From assembly GCF_034387475.1 (NCBI RefSeq), contig NZ_JAXCIL010000002.1, positions 1,736,001 through 1,800,000 on the forward strand: a stretch of 64,000 nt of DNA, written 5' to 3'. Both the position numbers and the translations under genes were made by a program. Origin of the DNA: Pseudomonas sp. Teo4. GTDB lineage: Bacteria; Pseudomonadota; Gammaproteobacteria; Pseudomonadales; Pseudomonadaceae. Positions 28,133 to 37,592 of the stretch are shown here, piece after piece. Below the pieces are notes generated by a model, which did not search any database, was not told the DNA's origin, and worked only from the letters and a program-made list of their open reading frames with translations. How positions within the stretch are numbered: the first letter of the stretch is position 1; each line of letters opens with the position of its first letter.

Positions 28133-29581
28133 GTGCAATTGCAAGACTCCAGCCTGTTCCGCCAACAAGCCTACATCGACGGCGCCTGGGTCGATGCCGA
28201 CAATGGCCAGACCCTCAGCGTGAACAACCCGGCCACCGGCGAGCTGATCGGCCATGTGCCGAAAATGGGCGTTGCCGAAACCCGCCGCGCCATCGAAGCC
28301 GCCGAGCGTGCTCTGCCGGCCTGGCGTGCACTGACCGCCAAGGACCGCGCCAACCGCCTGCGCCGCTGGTTCGAACTGATGATGCAGAACCAGGAAGACC
28401 TGGCCCGCCTGATGACCCTCGAACAGGGCAAGCCGCTGGTCGAGTCCCGTGGCGAAATCGCCTATGCCGCCTCGTTCCTGGAATGGTTCGGTGAAGAGGC
28501 CAAGCGGGTCTATGGCGACATGATCCCCGGCCACCAGCCAGACAAGCGTCTGATGGTGATCAAGCAGCCAATCGGCGTCACCGCTGCCATCACTCCGTGG
28601 AACTTCCCCTCGGCGATGATCACTCGCAAGGCCGGCCCGGCACTGGCCGCCGGCTGCACCATGGTGCTCAAGCCCGCCTCGCAGACGCCGTACTCGGCCT
28701 TGGCCCTGGCGGAACTGGCCGAGCGCGCAGGCATTCCCAAAGGCGTGCTCAGTGTGGTCACCGGCAGTGCTGGTGAAGTGGGCGGCGAGCTGACCCACAA
28801 CCCGATCGTACGCAAGCTGACCTTCACCGGCTCTACCGAAATCGGCCGCCAGCTGATGGCCGAGTGCGCCAAGGACATCAAGAAAGTGTCCCTGGAACTG
28901 GGCGGTAATGCCCCGTTCATCGTATTCGACGATGCCGACCTGGATGCAGCCGTCGAGGGCGCACTGGTTTCCAAGTACCGCAACAACGGCCAGACCTGCG
29001 TCTGCGCCAACCGGCTGTATGTGCAGGACGGTGTCTATGACGCCTTCGTCGACAAGCTCAAGGCTGCGGTCGCCCGTCTGAACATCGGCAACGGTCTCGA
29101 AACCGGCATCACCACTGGCCCGCTGATCGACGCCAAGGCCGTGGCCAAGGTCCAGGAACACATCGAGGACGCCGTCGCCAAGGGCGCTCGCGTGGTAGCG
29201 GGCGGCAAGCCGCACGCGCTGGGTGGCACCTTCTTCGAGCCGACCATTCTGGTCGATGTGCCCAAGCATGCCGCCGTGGCCAAGGAAGAAACCTTCGGCC
29301 CACTGGCCCCGCTGTTCCGCTTCAAGGACGAAGACGAAGTCATCGCCATGTCCAACGACACCGAGTACGGCCTGGCTGCCTACTTCTATGCCCGTGACAT
29401 GAGCCGGGTGTTCCGTGTGGGCGAGGCGCTGGAGTACGGCATCGTCGGTATCAACACCGGGATCATCTCCAACGAGGTCGCGCCATTTGGCGGCGTCAAA
29501 GCCTCTGGCCTGGGCCGCGAGGGCTCCAAGTACGGCATCGATGACTACCTGGAAATCAAATATCTGTGCATCGGCGTGTAA
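28133..29581 (+). CDS. gabD: NADP-dependent succinate/glutarate semialdehyde dehydrogenase
   Basis: A 482-residue aldehyde dehydrogenase. The catalytic cysteine C289 lies in NNGQTCVCANR, the general base glutamate in LELGGNAPFIVFDD, and the cofactor region in PWNFPSAMITRK. GabD-type sequence throughout (PFGGVKASGLGREGSKYGIDDYLEIKYL). Given the csiD-lhgO context, glutarate semialdehyde from lysine or 5-aminovalerate breakdown is a likely substrate (DavD role) beside succinate semialdehyde. GTG 28133 follows AGAGGAAG. Confidence 0.94.
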   Translation: MQLQDSSLFRQQAYIDGAWVDADNGQTLSVNNPATGELIGHVPKMGVAETRRAIEAAERALPAWRALTAKDRANRLRRWFELMMQNQEDLARLMTLEQGKPLVESRGEIAYAASFLEWFGEEAKRVYGDMIPGHQPDKRLMVIKQPIGVTAAITPWNFPSAMITRKAGPALAAGCTMVLKPASQTPYSALALAELAERAGIPKGVLSVVTGSAGEVGGELTHNPIVRKLTFTGSTEIGRQLMAECAKDIKKVSLELGGNAPFIVFDDADLDAAVEGALVSKYRNNGQTCVCANRLYVQDGVYDAFVDKLKAAVARLNIGNGLETGITTGPLIDAKAVAKVQEHIEDAVAKGARVVAGGKPHALGGTFFEPTILVDVPKHAAVAKEETFGPLAPLFRFKDEDEVIAMSNDTEYGLAAYFYARDMSRVFRVGEALEYGIVGINTGIISNEVAPFGGVKASGLGREGSKYGIDDYLEIKYLCIGV

Positions 29582-29619
29582 CCACGGCGGTCGTTGATCA
29601 AGTCTTGAACGGAGTGAAC

Positions 29620-30897
29620 ATGAATACCAACCAGAGCCTGCAACAACGCCGGATGTCCGCCATTCCCCGTGGTGTTGGGCAGATCCACCAGATTTACGCC
29701 GAGCGCGCCGAGAACGCCACCGTGTGGGATGTCGAGGGCCGTGAGTATCTGGACTTCGCCGGCGGTATCGCCGTGCTGAACACCGGTCACCTGCACCCGA
29801 AAGTGATGGCGGCCGTCCAGGCGCAGCTGGCCAAGCTGACCCACACCTGCTTCCACGTCTTCGGCTACGAGCCCTACGTGGCCCTGGCCGAAAAGATCAA
29901 CCAGCGCGTACCGGGCAACTTCGAGAAGAATACCCTGCTGGTGACCACCGGCGCCGAAGCCGTGGAAAACGCCATCAAGATCGCCCGTGCCGCCACCGGT
30001 CGCCAAGGCGTGATCGCCTTCACTGGCGCCTACCACGGTCGTACCCACTACACCCTGAGCCTGACCGGCAAAGTCGTACCGTACTCGGCCGGTTTGGGCC
30101 TGATGCCGGGTGGCGTGTACCGTGCCCAGTACCCCAACGCCATGCATGGCGTGAGCAGCGATGACGCCATCGCCAGCGTCGAACGCATCTTCAAGAACGA
30201 CGCCGCGCCCAGCGACATCGCCGCGATTATCCTCGAGCCGGTGCAAGGCGAGGGCGGTTTCAATGTGGCGCCGAAAGACTTTCTGGCCCGCCTGCGCGCG
30301 CTGTGCGACGAGCACGGCATCGTGCTGATCGCTGACGAAGTCCAGACCGGTGCTGGCCGTACCGGCACTTTCTTCGCCATGGAACAACTGGGCGTTGCCG
30401 CCGACCTCACCACCTTCGCCAAGTCCATCGCCGGTGGCTTCCCATTGGCCGGTGTGTGCGGCCGTGCCGAGATCATGGATGCGGTAGCCCCAGGTGGCCT
30501 GGGCGGTACTTATGCCGGTAGCCCGGTGTCCTGTGCTGCGGCCCTGGCCGTGCTGGAAGCCTTCGACGACGAGAAGCTGCTGGATCGGGCCAAGTCGGTC
30601 GGTGAAATCCTCACCAGCGGCCTGCGCGCCATTGGTGAGCGCCACAACAGCCTGGTGGATGTACGCAACCTGGGCGCCATGGTGGCCGTTGAGCTGTTCG
30701 AAGGCGGTGACCTGAACAAGCCTGCGGCCGAACTGACTGCCAAGGTGGTGGCGAAAGCCCGCGACAAAGGCCTGATCCTGTTGTCGTGCGGCACCTACTA
30801 CAACGTCCTGCGCATTCTGGTGCCGCTGACCGTCAGCGACGCGGACCTGCAGCGCGGTCTGGCCCTGATCGGCGAGTGCTTCGACGAACTCGCCTGA
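29620..30897 (+). CDS. gabT: 4-aminobutyrate/5-aminovalerate aminotransferase
   Basis: A 425-residue class III PLP aminotransferase. The PLP lysine K268 lies in FAKSIAGGFPLAG; TTGAEAVENAIKIAR and LIADEVQTGAGRTG are the class motifs. Start ATG 29620 (MNTNQSLQQRR) with GGAGTG upstream. GabT enzymes accept 5-aminovalerate, so with GabD it would feed glutarate to CsiD. Confidence 0.95.
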   Translation: MNTNQSLQQRRMSAIPRGVGQIHQIYAERAENATVWDVEGREYLDFAGGIAVLNTGHLHPKVMAAVQAQLAKLTHTCFHVFGYEPYVALAEKINQRVPGNFEKNTLLVTTGAEAVENAIKIARAATGRQGVIAFTGAYHGRTHYTLSLTGKVVPYSAGLGLMPGGVYRAQYPNAMHGVSSDDAIASVERIFKNDAAPSDIAAIILEPVQGEGGFNVAPKDFLARLRALCDEHGIVLIADEVQTGAGRTGTFFAMEQLGVAADLTTFAKSIAGGFPLAGVCGRAEIMDAVAPGGLGGTYAGSPVSCAAALAVLEAFDDEKLLDRAKSVGEILTSGLRAIGERHNSLVDVRNLGAMVAVELFEGGDLNKPAAELTAKVVAKARDKGLILLSCGTYYNVLRILVPLTVSDADLQRGLALIGECFDELA

Positions 30898-30908
30898 AAC
30901 GCTCATGC

Positions 30909-30933
30909 CTGACGGTCGCTGGATGGCCGTCAG
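30909..30933 (+). terminator. Hairpin after gabT
   Basis: CTGACGGTC and the near-complementary TGGCCGTCAG pair around GCTGGA, starting 12 bases after the gabT stop and followed by CACTTTCTTG. It may partly terminate before gabP, which has a 185-bp leader of its own. Confidence 0.5.
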
Positions 30934-31082
30934 CACTTTCTTGAGTCAGCGTCACCCTGATCTGTGCTCACCCGCATCTGTCCGACTCACCATCTCGGGC
31001 AGGGCGGGCTTTTTCGTCCGATGCTGGTGAGCGCGGACACCGAAAATGCCCACAGAGGCAGTACAAGAACAAAGGTAATGCC

Positions 31083-32486
31083 ATGCAGAATGACAAGAAC
31101 AATCTCAGTCACGGGCTCAAATCCCGTCATGTGACCATGCTTTCCATTGCCGGCGTCATTGGCGCCGGTTTGTTCGTAGGTTCCGGGCGGGCCATCGCCG
31201 AGGCCGGCCCGGCCACCATCCTTGCGTACATCTTCGCCGGCGTGCTGGTGGTGCTGGTGATGCGCATGCTGGCGGAAATGGCCGTCGCGTCGCCGGACAC
31301 CGGTTCGTTTTCCACCTATGCCGACCAGGCCATCGGCAAGTGGGCGGGCTACACCATCGGCTGGCTGTACTGGTGGTTCTGGGTACTGATCATCCCGATC
31401 GAGGCCAATATCGCCGCAACCATCATCAACACCTATGTGCCGCAGATGGAAATCTGGGTGCTGTCATTGGTCATCACCTTGCTGCTGACCGCCACCAACC
31501 TGTTCAGCGTCAAGAACTACGGCGAGTTCGAGTTCTGGTTGGCGCTGGTGAAGGTGGCTGCCATCGTAAGCTTCATCATCCTCGGTGTCTGCGCCATCCT
31601 TGGCCTGTTCCCCAACACCGGCGTGAGTGGGGTTTCGCGCTTGTGGGATACCGGCGGCTTCATGCCCAACGGCTTTGGCGCGGTGCTCAGCGCGATGTTG
31701 ATCACCATGTTCTCGTTCCTCGGTGCCGAGGTGGTGACCATTGCTGCGGCTGAGTCCGATGCTGCTGGCAAGCAGATCTCCAAGGCCACCAACTCGGTGA
31801 TCTGGCGGATCACGCTGTTCTACATCCTGTCGATCTTCATCGTCGTGGCGCTGGTGCCCTGGAATGATCCACGGCTGGCTAGCGAGGGGTCTTACGTCGC
31901 GGTGCTGGATATCCTTAACGTGCCCCATGCCAAGGCCATCATCGATTTCGTGGTGCTGACCTCGGTGACCAGCTGTCTGAACTCGTCGCTGTACACCGCG
32001 TCGCGGATGCTCTATTCCCTGAGCCGACGGGGCGATGCACCGGCCTGCGCCCAGGTGACATCGCGCAGCGGTACGCCGATCTTTGCGGTGTTGCTGTCTA
32101 CCGGTGCCGCGTTCCTGACGGTGATCGCCAACTACCTGGTGCCCTCGAAGGTATTCGGCTTCCTGATGGCCAGCTCTGGCGCAATCGCATTGCTGGTGTA
32201 CCTGGTCATCGCCATTTCCCAGCTGCGCCTGCGCAAACGCCTGATCGCCGAGGGCAAGACCCTCAGCTACCGGATGTGGCTGTTCCCATGGCTGACCTGG
32301 GGCGTGATCCTGTTCATCAGCGCGGTGCTGGTGGTGATGCTGCTGCGGCCGGACCATCGGGTCGAAGTGGTGTCGACCATGGCGCTGGCGATCGTGGTGG
32401 TGTGCTCGGGGCTGTTGGTGACGCGACGTCGCCGGCAGCGGGTGGAGCGGGGTGGTGATGACGTCCGGAGAGTGGTGTCAAACTGA
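31083..32486 (+). CDS. gabP: GABA/amino-acid permease (APC superfamily)
   Basis: A 467-residue permease with 12 predicted transmembrane helices. The N-terminal motif GLKSRHVTMLSIAGVIGAGLFVGSGRAIAEAGPA is that of the amino acid transporter (AAT) family (GabP, AnsP, CycA). It lies downstream of gabT and is likely to import GABA or 5-aminovalerate. The cytoplasmic C-terminus is arginine-rich (RRRRQRVERG). Confidence 0.9.
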   Translation: MQNDKNNLSHGLKSRHVTMLSIAGVIGAGLFVGSGRAIAEAGPATILAYIFAGVLVVLVMRMLAEMAVASPDTGSFSTYADQAIGKWAGYTIGWLYWWFWVLIIPIEANIAATIINTYVPQMEIWVLSLVITLLLTATNLFSVKNYGEFEFWLALVKVAAIVSFIILGVCAILGLFPNTGVSGVSRLWDTGGFMPNGFGAVLSAMLITMFSFLGAEVVTIAAAESDAAGKQISKATNSVIWRITLFYILSIFIVVALVPWNDPRLASEGSYVAVLDILNVPHAKAIIDFVVLTSVTSCLNSSLYTASRMLYSLSRRGDAPACAQVTSRSGTPIFAVLLSTGAAFLTVIANYLVPSKVFGFLMASSGAIALLVYLVIAISQLRLRKRLIAEGKTLSYRMWLFPWLTWGVILFISAVLVVMLLRPDHRVEVVSTMALAIVVVCSGLLVTRRRRQRVERGGDDVRRVVSN

Positions 32487-32493
32487 CAATGAA

Positions 32494-32526
32494 GAGCCCT
32501 TGGGCGCAATGCTCAGGGGCTTTTTA
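32494..32526 (+). terminator. Rho-independent terminator after gabP
   Basis: AGCCCTTGGGC and GCTCAGGGGCT form a stem around CAAT with TTTTTATT after it, 8 bases past the gabP stop. This is a clear intrinsic terminator closing the csiD-gabP unit. Confidence 0.85.
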
Positions 32527-32625
32527 TTGGGCTTGTCACACCATTTTCGTTGCTCGATATACGCATCACCTACAAACCCAGGGCAGGCACTTCGAAGCCC
32601 CCCCAACATTCCGTGAAGAACCTTT

Positions 32626-33540
32626 TTGTCAAATAACGTGGGCGGCCATCCGTTAAAGCCAACATTAAGACACATATCCTACGTGGCCAGTCGGCTCAGA
32701 AGACGGATAACTGGTTGGTGCAGTCGAACGAAGATTAATCGACCCATTATCATGCGGCCTATCTTCGCCAGGGCCTCGATGGTCGAATTCTTTGAGCCTG
32801 ACCGCCAATTTGGTCAGCAGCCTGCTGACCAATTACCTTGGTTCCATGTCGTCACGCTGCTGACCAAGTTGAGTAGTCCAGCCGAGCGCGAGTGGTACGC
32901 ACAGCAAACTGTTCTGCATGGCTGGTCACGCAGTACGTTGGAGCAAAGCATCAAAAACCGTTTGCAGCAGCGCCAAGGCTCTGCGGTCACCAACTTTGTT
33001 GCCCGTCTTCCAGCCGCTGAGTCGACCTTGGCCCAGGAAACCCTGAAAGACCCCTATTTGTTCGATTTCCTTGGCCTGGGCGATGACGCTCATGAACGCG
33101 ATATAGAAGATGGTTTGATACGCCACATCACCCGTTTCTTGCTGGAGTTAGGCGCAGGCTTTGCTTTCGTTGGTCGGCAGTTTCGTCTTGAAGTGGGTGG
33201 CGATGAATTTTTCATCGACTTGCTTTTCTATCACACCCGCCTCAAGTGTTATGTAGTAGTGGAACTCAAGGCTACAGCTTTCAAGCCGGAACACGCGGGG
33301 CAGTTGAATTTCTATCTGGCGGCGATAGATGCGCAGGTCAGGGCTCATGACGACAAACCCACTATCGGGCTGCTCCTGTGTAAACAGCAGAACCGCTTGG
33401 TGGCCGAGTATGCGCTGACGGGCATCGACAAACCCATTGGCGTCGCCGAGTACCAATTGTTGCGCGATTTGCCTGAAGACCTAGGGCGGAGCCTGCCTAG
33501 CATTGCAGAGATCGAGGCGGAACTGGCCAATGAACCGTAG
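32626..33540 (+). pseudogene. N-terminally truncated DUF1016 (YhcG-type) PDDEXK nuclease
   Basis: The reading frame is 304 codons, but family likeness starts only near residue 63 (GQQPADQLPWFHVVTLLTKL) and then runs normally to the end: LKDPYLFDFLGLG, FLLELGAGFAFVGRQFRLEVGGDEFFIDLLFYHTRLKCYVVVELK. The nuclease core FFIDLLFYH...VVELK is intact. The DUF1016 N-terminal domain that should precede it is missing and replaced by unrelated Arg-rich sequence. It was probably left after a recombination event at the edge of the accessory region. A shorter product from an internal ATG (32752 or 32779) is possible. Confidence 0.75.
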
Positions 33541-33556
33541 CTTTAAGGAGGCTCAA

Positions 33557-34330
33557 TTAGCCCTCATGGGTGTGCTGCTTACCATCACGGTGAATATGCG
33601 TCTTCGAAGCCGGCTTTGAGTGGTGACCACTGTCGGCTTCGTTATTCCCGTGGTGGCCAGGCGCTGGCTCGGGCGATGGCGATTCGGGATGATGCGCCTC
33701 TGCATGTCCCTTGTCATGATGACCTCTCCCGGAGGTCGCCTCTGCAGCGGGGGCGGGCACGTTGTCGCCGTGCTGGCCTTCATGGTTGTGCATTTCACTT
33801 TCGCCACCACCATGTTGGTGGCCGCCACTGCTCGTAACCATCGCGTTGTACTGTTGAGCGTTCATCTGGGGTAGTTGATCCAGGAAGGCGACTATTCCCC
33901 AGATGTACTCATCACCCATGCTCTTGCCCCAGGCCGGCATGCCAGAGGCCTTGATGCCGTGCTTGATGGTCCAGAATGCTACGGCGGGATCACCACTGAC
34001 CCCAAGCTTGGCAAGGTTGGGAGGGGGCGGATAAAGCGCCTGGCTGAGCTCTGTCTTCTTGACGCCAGGGGCTAGATGGCAACCGATGCACATGGCGTTG
34101 TAGTTGCCAGCACCCACACGAATCAAGTTTTCATCCTTGAGGTTCGGGACCTCGATGTCTCTGGCACGTACCGCGATGGAGCGATCACGGGCCATGGCCA
34201 GAAATGCGTGCACTGCTGGAAAATGGGGATCATCAGCCCCAACATTGACCAGGCCAAGGTACGCCGCACCCAATACGCCCGCACTGGCGACGGCGCCTGC
34301 TGCTACCAGCGTTGTAATTGTTCTTTTCAT
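33557..34330 (-). CDS. Cytochrome c with histidine-rich metal-binding tail
   Basis: A 257-residue exported or membrane-anchored protein with an N-terminal hydrophobic segment (TLVAAGAVASAGVLGAAYLG), a single heme c site CIGCH (81-85) and a likely axial Met in SGMPAWG. From about residue 165 it is a low-complexity tail full of His (HQHGGGESEMHNHEGQHG, HHDKGHAEAHH, HHGNNEADSGHH). It is the last gene of the copper operon. The tail probably binds copper in the periplasm; the heme domain could pass electrons to or from the multicopper oxidase. The role is inferred. Confidence 0.82.
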   Translation of the reverse strand: MKRTITTLVAAGAVASAGVLGAAYLGLVNVGADDPHFPAVHAFLAMARDRSIAVRARDIEVPNLKDENLIRVGAGNYNAMCIGCHLAPGVKKTELSQALYPPPPNLAKLGVSGDPAVAFWTIKHGIKASGMPAWGKSMGDEYIWGIVAFLDQLPQMNAQQYNAMVTSSGGHQHGGGESEMHNHEGQHGDNVPAPAAEATSGRGHHDKGHAEAHHPESPSPEPAPGHHGNNEADSGHHSKPASKTHIHRDGKQHTHEG

Positions 34331-34339
34331 GTCTGGCTC

Positions 34340-35299
34340 TCAAAACCACATCCGAATACCGGCTACGAAACGCGCTTCATCCACATCCCCACCCTCGTCG
34401 CGGATGAAGTCTGCGGTCTTGCCGTAGGAACGATTCCAGGTGACGCCTATGTAGGGTGCGAACTGACGGACGATTTCATACCGTAGGCGCAGGCCGACTT
34501 CGGTATTCGCAAGGCCCGAACCCACGCCTCGCTCGGGATCGTTCTTGCCATAGAAATTGGCCTCGGCGGTTGGCTGCAGGATCAGTCGATTGGTCAGGAG
34601 AATGTCGTAGTCGCCCTCCAGGCGAGCGGCGGTCTGACCATTCTCACCGATGAACGCGGTGGCTTCGGCTTCGAAGTCGTAAAGCGCCATGCCCTGAATA
34701 CCGAACGCTGCCCAGGTTTGGGGCGATTCGGGCTTGAAGTCCTGGCGCACCCCCGCCACCACATCCCACCAGGGGCTGATTGAGCGGCCGTAGAGAAGTT
34801 GGAGTTCGGCGTCTTCGGTGACACCGTTGGTGCGTTCACCTTCGGAGCGGATCCAGAGCCGGTTGATATCGCCGCCTATCCAGCCAGAAGCGTCCCAGGC
34901 CAGCGCGCTGCCTTCGTCTGCGTCCTGGTACTCCAGTTGATCCAGCAAGAAGAAGCTGTTGATCGCGCTGTCGTGCATCTGATGCCCGTCCAGCGGGGGG
35001 AAGGCCGCTTGGCGGTCCGCATCCGTCAGTTCGGGAATCGGGGTACGGCTGCTGGTCGCAGGCTCAGCAGGGCCATGGTTCATCGTCGAGTGATCCATCC
35101 CCTGCATGCTTCCATGCTTCATCTGGCTGTGGTCCATGCCAGGCATCGAGTCATGCGACGGCGCGCTATCCATTTTCATGGATCCGTGTCCCATTGCCGA
35201 ATGGTCCATTTCGTCAGCGGCGAAGCTGGGCGCAGCGCCCAGCATGCCGAGTGAAATGGTCAAGGCCAGCAGCGATGGTCGCGCCGGACTATTGGCCAT
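34340..35299 (-). CDS. copB: Copper resistance outer-membrane protein CopB
   Basis: A 319-residue protein with a signal peptide ([18 protein letters not shown]). A Met/His-rich segment follows ([14 protein letters not shown]..., [18 protein letters not shown]), then a beta-barrel CopB domain ([29 protein letters not shown]..., [22 protein letters not shown]). It is thought to keep copper out or export and sequester it at the outer membrane. ATG 35297-35299 with AGGGA ahead is favoured over an earlier ATG at 35329. It overlaps the previous gene by 11 bases. Confidence 0.92.
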   Translation of the reverse strand: MANSPARPSLLALTISLGMLGAAPSFAADEMDHSAMGHGSMKMDSAPSHDSMPGMDHSQMKHGSMQGMDHSTMNHGPAEPATSSRTPIPELTDADRQAAFPPLDGHQMHDSAINSFFLLDQLEYQDADEGSALAWDASGWIGGDINRLWIRSEGERTNGVTEDAELQLLYGRSISPWWDVVAGVRQDFKPESPQTWAAFGIQGMALYDFEAEATAFIGENGQTAARLEGDYDILLTNRLILQPTAEANFYGKNDPERGVGSGLANTEVGLRLRYEIVRQFAPYIGVTWNRSYGKTADFIRDEGGDVDEARFVAGIRMWF

Positions 35300-35642
35300 C
35301 TTTCCCTGCCTTGGCTTTGTCGGTGCCATGCGATTCCATCATTTTCTTGTGATCCATGCCTTCCATGCCTTCCATGCCTTCCATGCCTTCCATGCCTTCC
35401 ATGGAGCCGTGGTCCATGCCCTTCATCGAGCCGTGGTCCATACCCTTCATTGATCCATGATCCATGCCTTTCATCGAGCCATGATCCATACCCTGGGAAC
35501 CCTTGGCTTTCTCAGCATCGGCAGACTTCTGGGTGTGCTGCTGATGTTCGTCGCTGGACCACGACGATGGCGAATAAACAGCCAACAGGCCAGCCATCAC
35601 GGCAGAGATTAAAAACGCGCTTCGTTTCATGGGTGTGTTCAT
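35289..35642 (-). CDS. Periplasmic Met/His-repeat copper-binding protein
   Basis: A 117-residue protein with a signal peptide ([20 protein letters not shown]). The mature part is built almost entirely of repeats: four MDHGSMKG or MDHGSMEG units followed by four or five MEG units and MDHKKMM. Methionine and histidine in this spacing bind Cu(I)/Cu(II), as in CopA and CopB repeat segments. It probably stores or passes copper between the oxidase CopA and the other members. The start could be ATG 35642 or 35630. Confidence 0.8.
   Translation of the reverse strand: MNTPMKRSAFLISAVMAGLLAVYSPSSWSSDEHQQHTQKSADAEKAKGSQGMDHGSMKGMDHGSMKGMDHGSMKGMDHGSMEGMEGMEGMEGMEGMDHKKMMESHGTDKAKAGKDGQ
35355..35399. 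repeat. Five perfect tandem copies of a 9-bp unit
   Basis: CATGCCTTC is repeated five times without change inside the Met/His-repeat gene, encoding the MEG tripeptide series. It is followed up to about 35490 by diverged 24-bp units encoding MDHGSMKG. Length changes by slippage would keep the frame. Confidence 0.95.
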
Positions 35643-35656
35643 CTTTGATCTCCAGT

Positions 35657-37426
35657 TCATTCGTCCACGCGGACTTCTCGGAACATGCCCATCTCCATGT
35701 GGAACATGAGGTGACAGTGATAGGCCCAACGCCCCAAAGCATCTGCAGTCACGCGGTAGCTTCGTTTTGAGCCAGGCGGCATGTCGATGGTGTGCTTTCG
35801 AACCATGAAGTCGCCGTTCTCATCCTCCAGGTCACTCCACATGCCATGCAGGTGGATGGGGTGAGTCATCATGGTGTCGTTGACCAGGGTGATACGAAGA
35901 CGCTCGCCGTATTTGAGGCGCAGAGGCTCGGCATCGGAAAACTTGATGCCGTCGAATGACCAGGTGAATTTCTCCATGTGGCCTGTCAGGTGCAACTCGA
36001 TTGTCCGGCCAGGTTCCCGACCGTCTGGATCGATGAAGGTGCTTCTCAGGTCCGCATACGTCAGCACACGGCGGCCGTTGTCACGCAGCCCGATGCCCGG
36101 GTCGCTCAATTTTGGTGTCGGGGACATCGTCTGCATGTCGACCAAGGGGTTGTTGGTCTCAGAGTCCGGATGGCTCTGCATGGTCTCACTCATGCCGGCC
36201 ATGCTGCCGTGGTCCATGCCAGCCATCTGACTATGGTCCATGCCGGCCATGCTGCCGTGGTCCATGCCGGCCATTTGACTATGGTCCATTGCGCCCATGC
36301 TGCCGTGATCCATGCCCATATCGCTCATGGAAATGAGCGGGCGTGGGTCAACCGCTGGAATAGGGGCTTGCAAGCCCTCGCGGATAGCCAAGGTGCCCCT
36401 GGAGTACCCGGTTCGATCCATGGATTGAGCGAAAATGGTGTATGCCTGCTCATTTTCTGGCTCAACGATGACATCGTAGGTTTCAGCAACGGCGATACGG
36501 AACTCGTCGACCGGGACGGGATTGACGTGCTGTCCATCCGCCGCAACAACGGTCATCTTCAGGCCGGGAATGCGCACATCGAAATACGTCATGGCGGAGG
36601 CGTTGATGAAGCGCAGCCGGATTTTCTCGCCAGGCTTGAACACGCCAGTCCAGTTTCCGTCTGGCGCCTGGCCGTTCATGAGATAGGTGTAGGTGTACCC
36701 ACTCACGTCAGCGAGGTCGGTCGGGCTCATCTTCATTTCGGCCCACATCTTCCGATCAGCCACAGCAGCAGACCAACCCATTTCGCTTACGTCATTGACG
36801 AAATCGCCAACCGTGCGCTTGTGGAAGTTGTAATAGTCAGACTGCTTCTTGAGCTTGGACTGAACCCTGGCCGGATCTTCATCCGTCCAGTCGCTGAGCA
36901 TCACTACGTAGTCACGGTCGTAGGTAAAGGGTTCGGGCTCTTTTGCATCGATGACCAGAGCGCCATACACCCCGAGCTGCTCCTGGAAACCGGAATGGCT
37001 GTGGTACCAGTAAGTGCCGTTCTGATGGACCTTGAACTTGTATTCATACATGCCGTCGGGGGCGATGCCATGGAAGCTCAGGCCTGGCACTCCATCCATG
37101 TTCGCCGGCAGGATCATGCCGTGCCAGTGGATGGAGGTGTCCTGCTTCAAGCGGTTGCGCACGCGAAGCGTAACGGTATCGCCCTCGCGCCAGCGAAGCG
37201 TTGGTCCCGGCAAGGAGCCGTTGATTGCCATGGCCGCTCGCTTTGCGCCGGTAATATTGACCGGTAGCTCACCGATGTAGAGATCGAAGTCGGTGCCAGT
37301 CAGCACATTCGGCTGGCCAGGGCTGGTCACCGCCCACACCGGCGCGCGCCACATGCCCAATCCGCCAAGTAGGCCGGTAGCAGCCAGGCCTTTGACGAAG
37401 GAACGTCTGGTGGTTTTGCTTTGCAT
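35657..37426 (-). CDS. copA: Multicopper oxidase CopA (copper resistance)
   Basis: A 589-residue periplasmic multicopper oxidase exported by Tat (TTRRSFVKG then [13 protein letters not shown]). The four copper motifs are [21 protein letters not shown] and [13 protein letters not shown]. Between domains 2 and 3 it carries repeats of MDHSQMAG and MDHGSMAG (about residues 372-412). It oxidises Cu(I) to the less toxic Cu(II) and stores copper. First gene of the leftward operon copA-repeat protein-copB-cytochrome. Confidence 0.96.
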   Translation of the reverse strand: MQSKTTRRSFVKGLAATGLLGGLGMWRAPVWAVTSPGQPNVLTGTDFDLYIGELPVNITGAKRAAMAINGSLPGPTLRWREGDTVTLRVRNRLKQDTSIHWHGMILPANMDGVPGLSFHGIAPDGMYEYKFKVHQNGTYWYHSHSGFQEQLGVYGALVIDAKEPEPFTYDRDYVVMLSDWTDEDPARVQSKLKKQSDYYNFHKRTVGDFVNDVSEMGWSAAVADRKMWAEMKMSPTDLADVSGYTYTYLMNGQAPDGNWTGVFKPGEKIRLRFINASAMTYFDVRIPGLKMTVVAADGQHVNPVPVDEFRIAVAETYDVIVEPENEQAYTIFAQSMDRTGYSRGTLAIREGLQAPIPAVDPRPLISMSDMGMDHGSMGAMDHSQMAGMDHGSMAGMDHSQMAGMDHGSMAGMSETMQSHPDSETNNPLVDMQTMSPTPKLSDPGIGLRDNGRRVLTYADLRSTFIDPDGREPGRTIELHLTGHMEKFTWSFDGIKFSDAEPLRLKYGERLRITLVNDTMMTHPIHLHGMWSDLEDENGDFMVRKHTIDMPPGSKRSYRVTADALGRWAYHCHLMFHMEMGMFREVRVDE

Positions 37427-37556
37427 GCCGTTGCGTCCAGTCAGATAGATAGCTGATGTCCAGGCTGCGAGGTGTCACAGCCATTGCTCTCAGTGAAGCT
37501 TGCACTAGCCGATCGAGTGATCTGGCTGGCACTAGGGCAAGGTAATGACTGGGCGC

Positions 37557-37592
37557 TGTCAAAAAGCTGAGGTCGACATGACATTTCTGTCA
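37557..37592 (-). promoter_or_regulatory. CopR/CusR-type operator and -35 of the copper operon
   Basis: TGACA-TTTC-TGTCA (37579-37592) is a perfect inverted repeat matching the core of CusR/CopR boxes (ATGACA-N4-TGTCAT type). On the minus strand a TTGACA (-35-like, 37562-37557) follows 16 bases later. The copA start is about 130 bases further on. No clear -10 was found. Confidence 0.75.

Noticed and set aside
32626..33540. DUF1016 gene considered as part of an active restriction or defence system
   Set aside because: No methylase, specificity or toxin gene lies next to it, and the N-terminal domain is missing.
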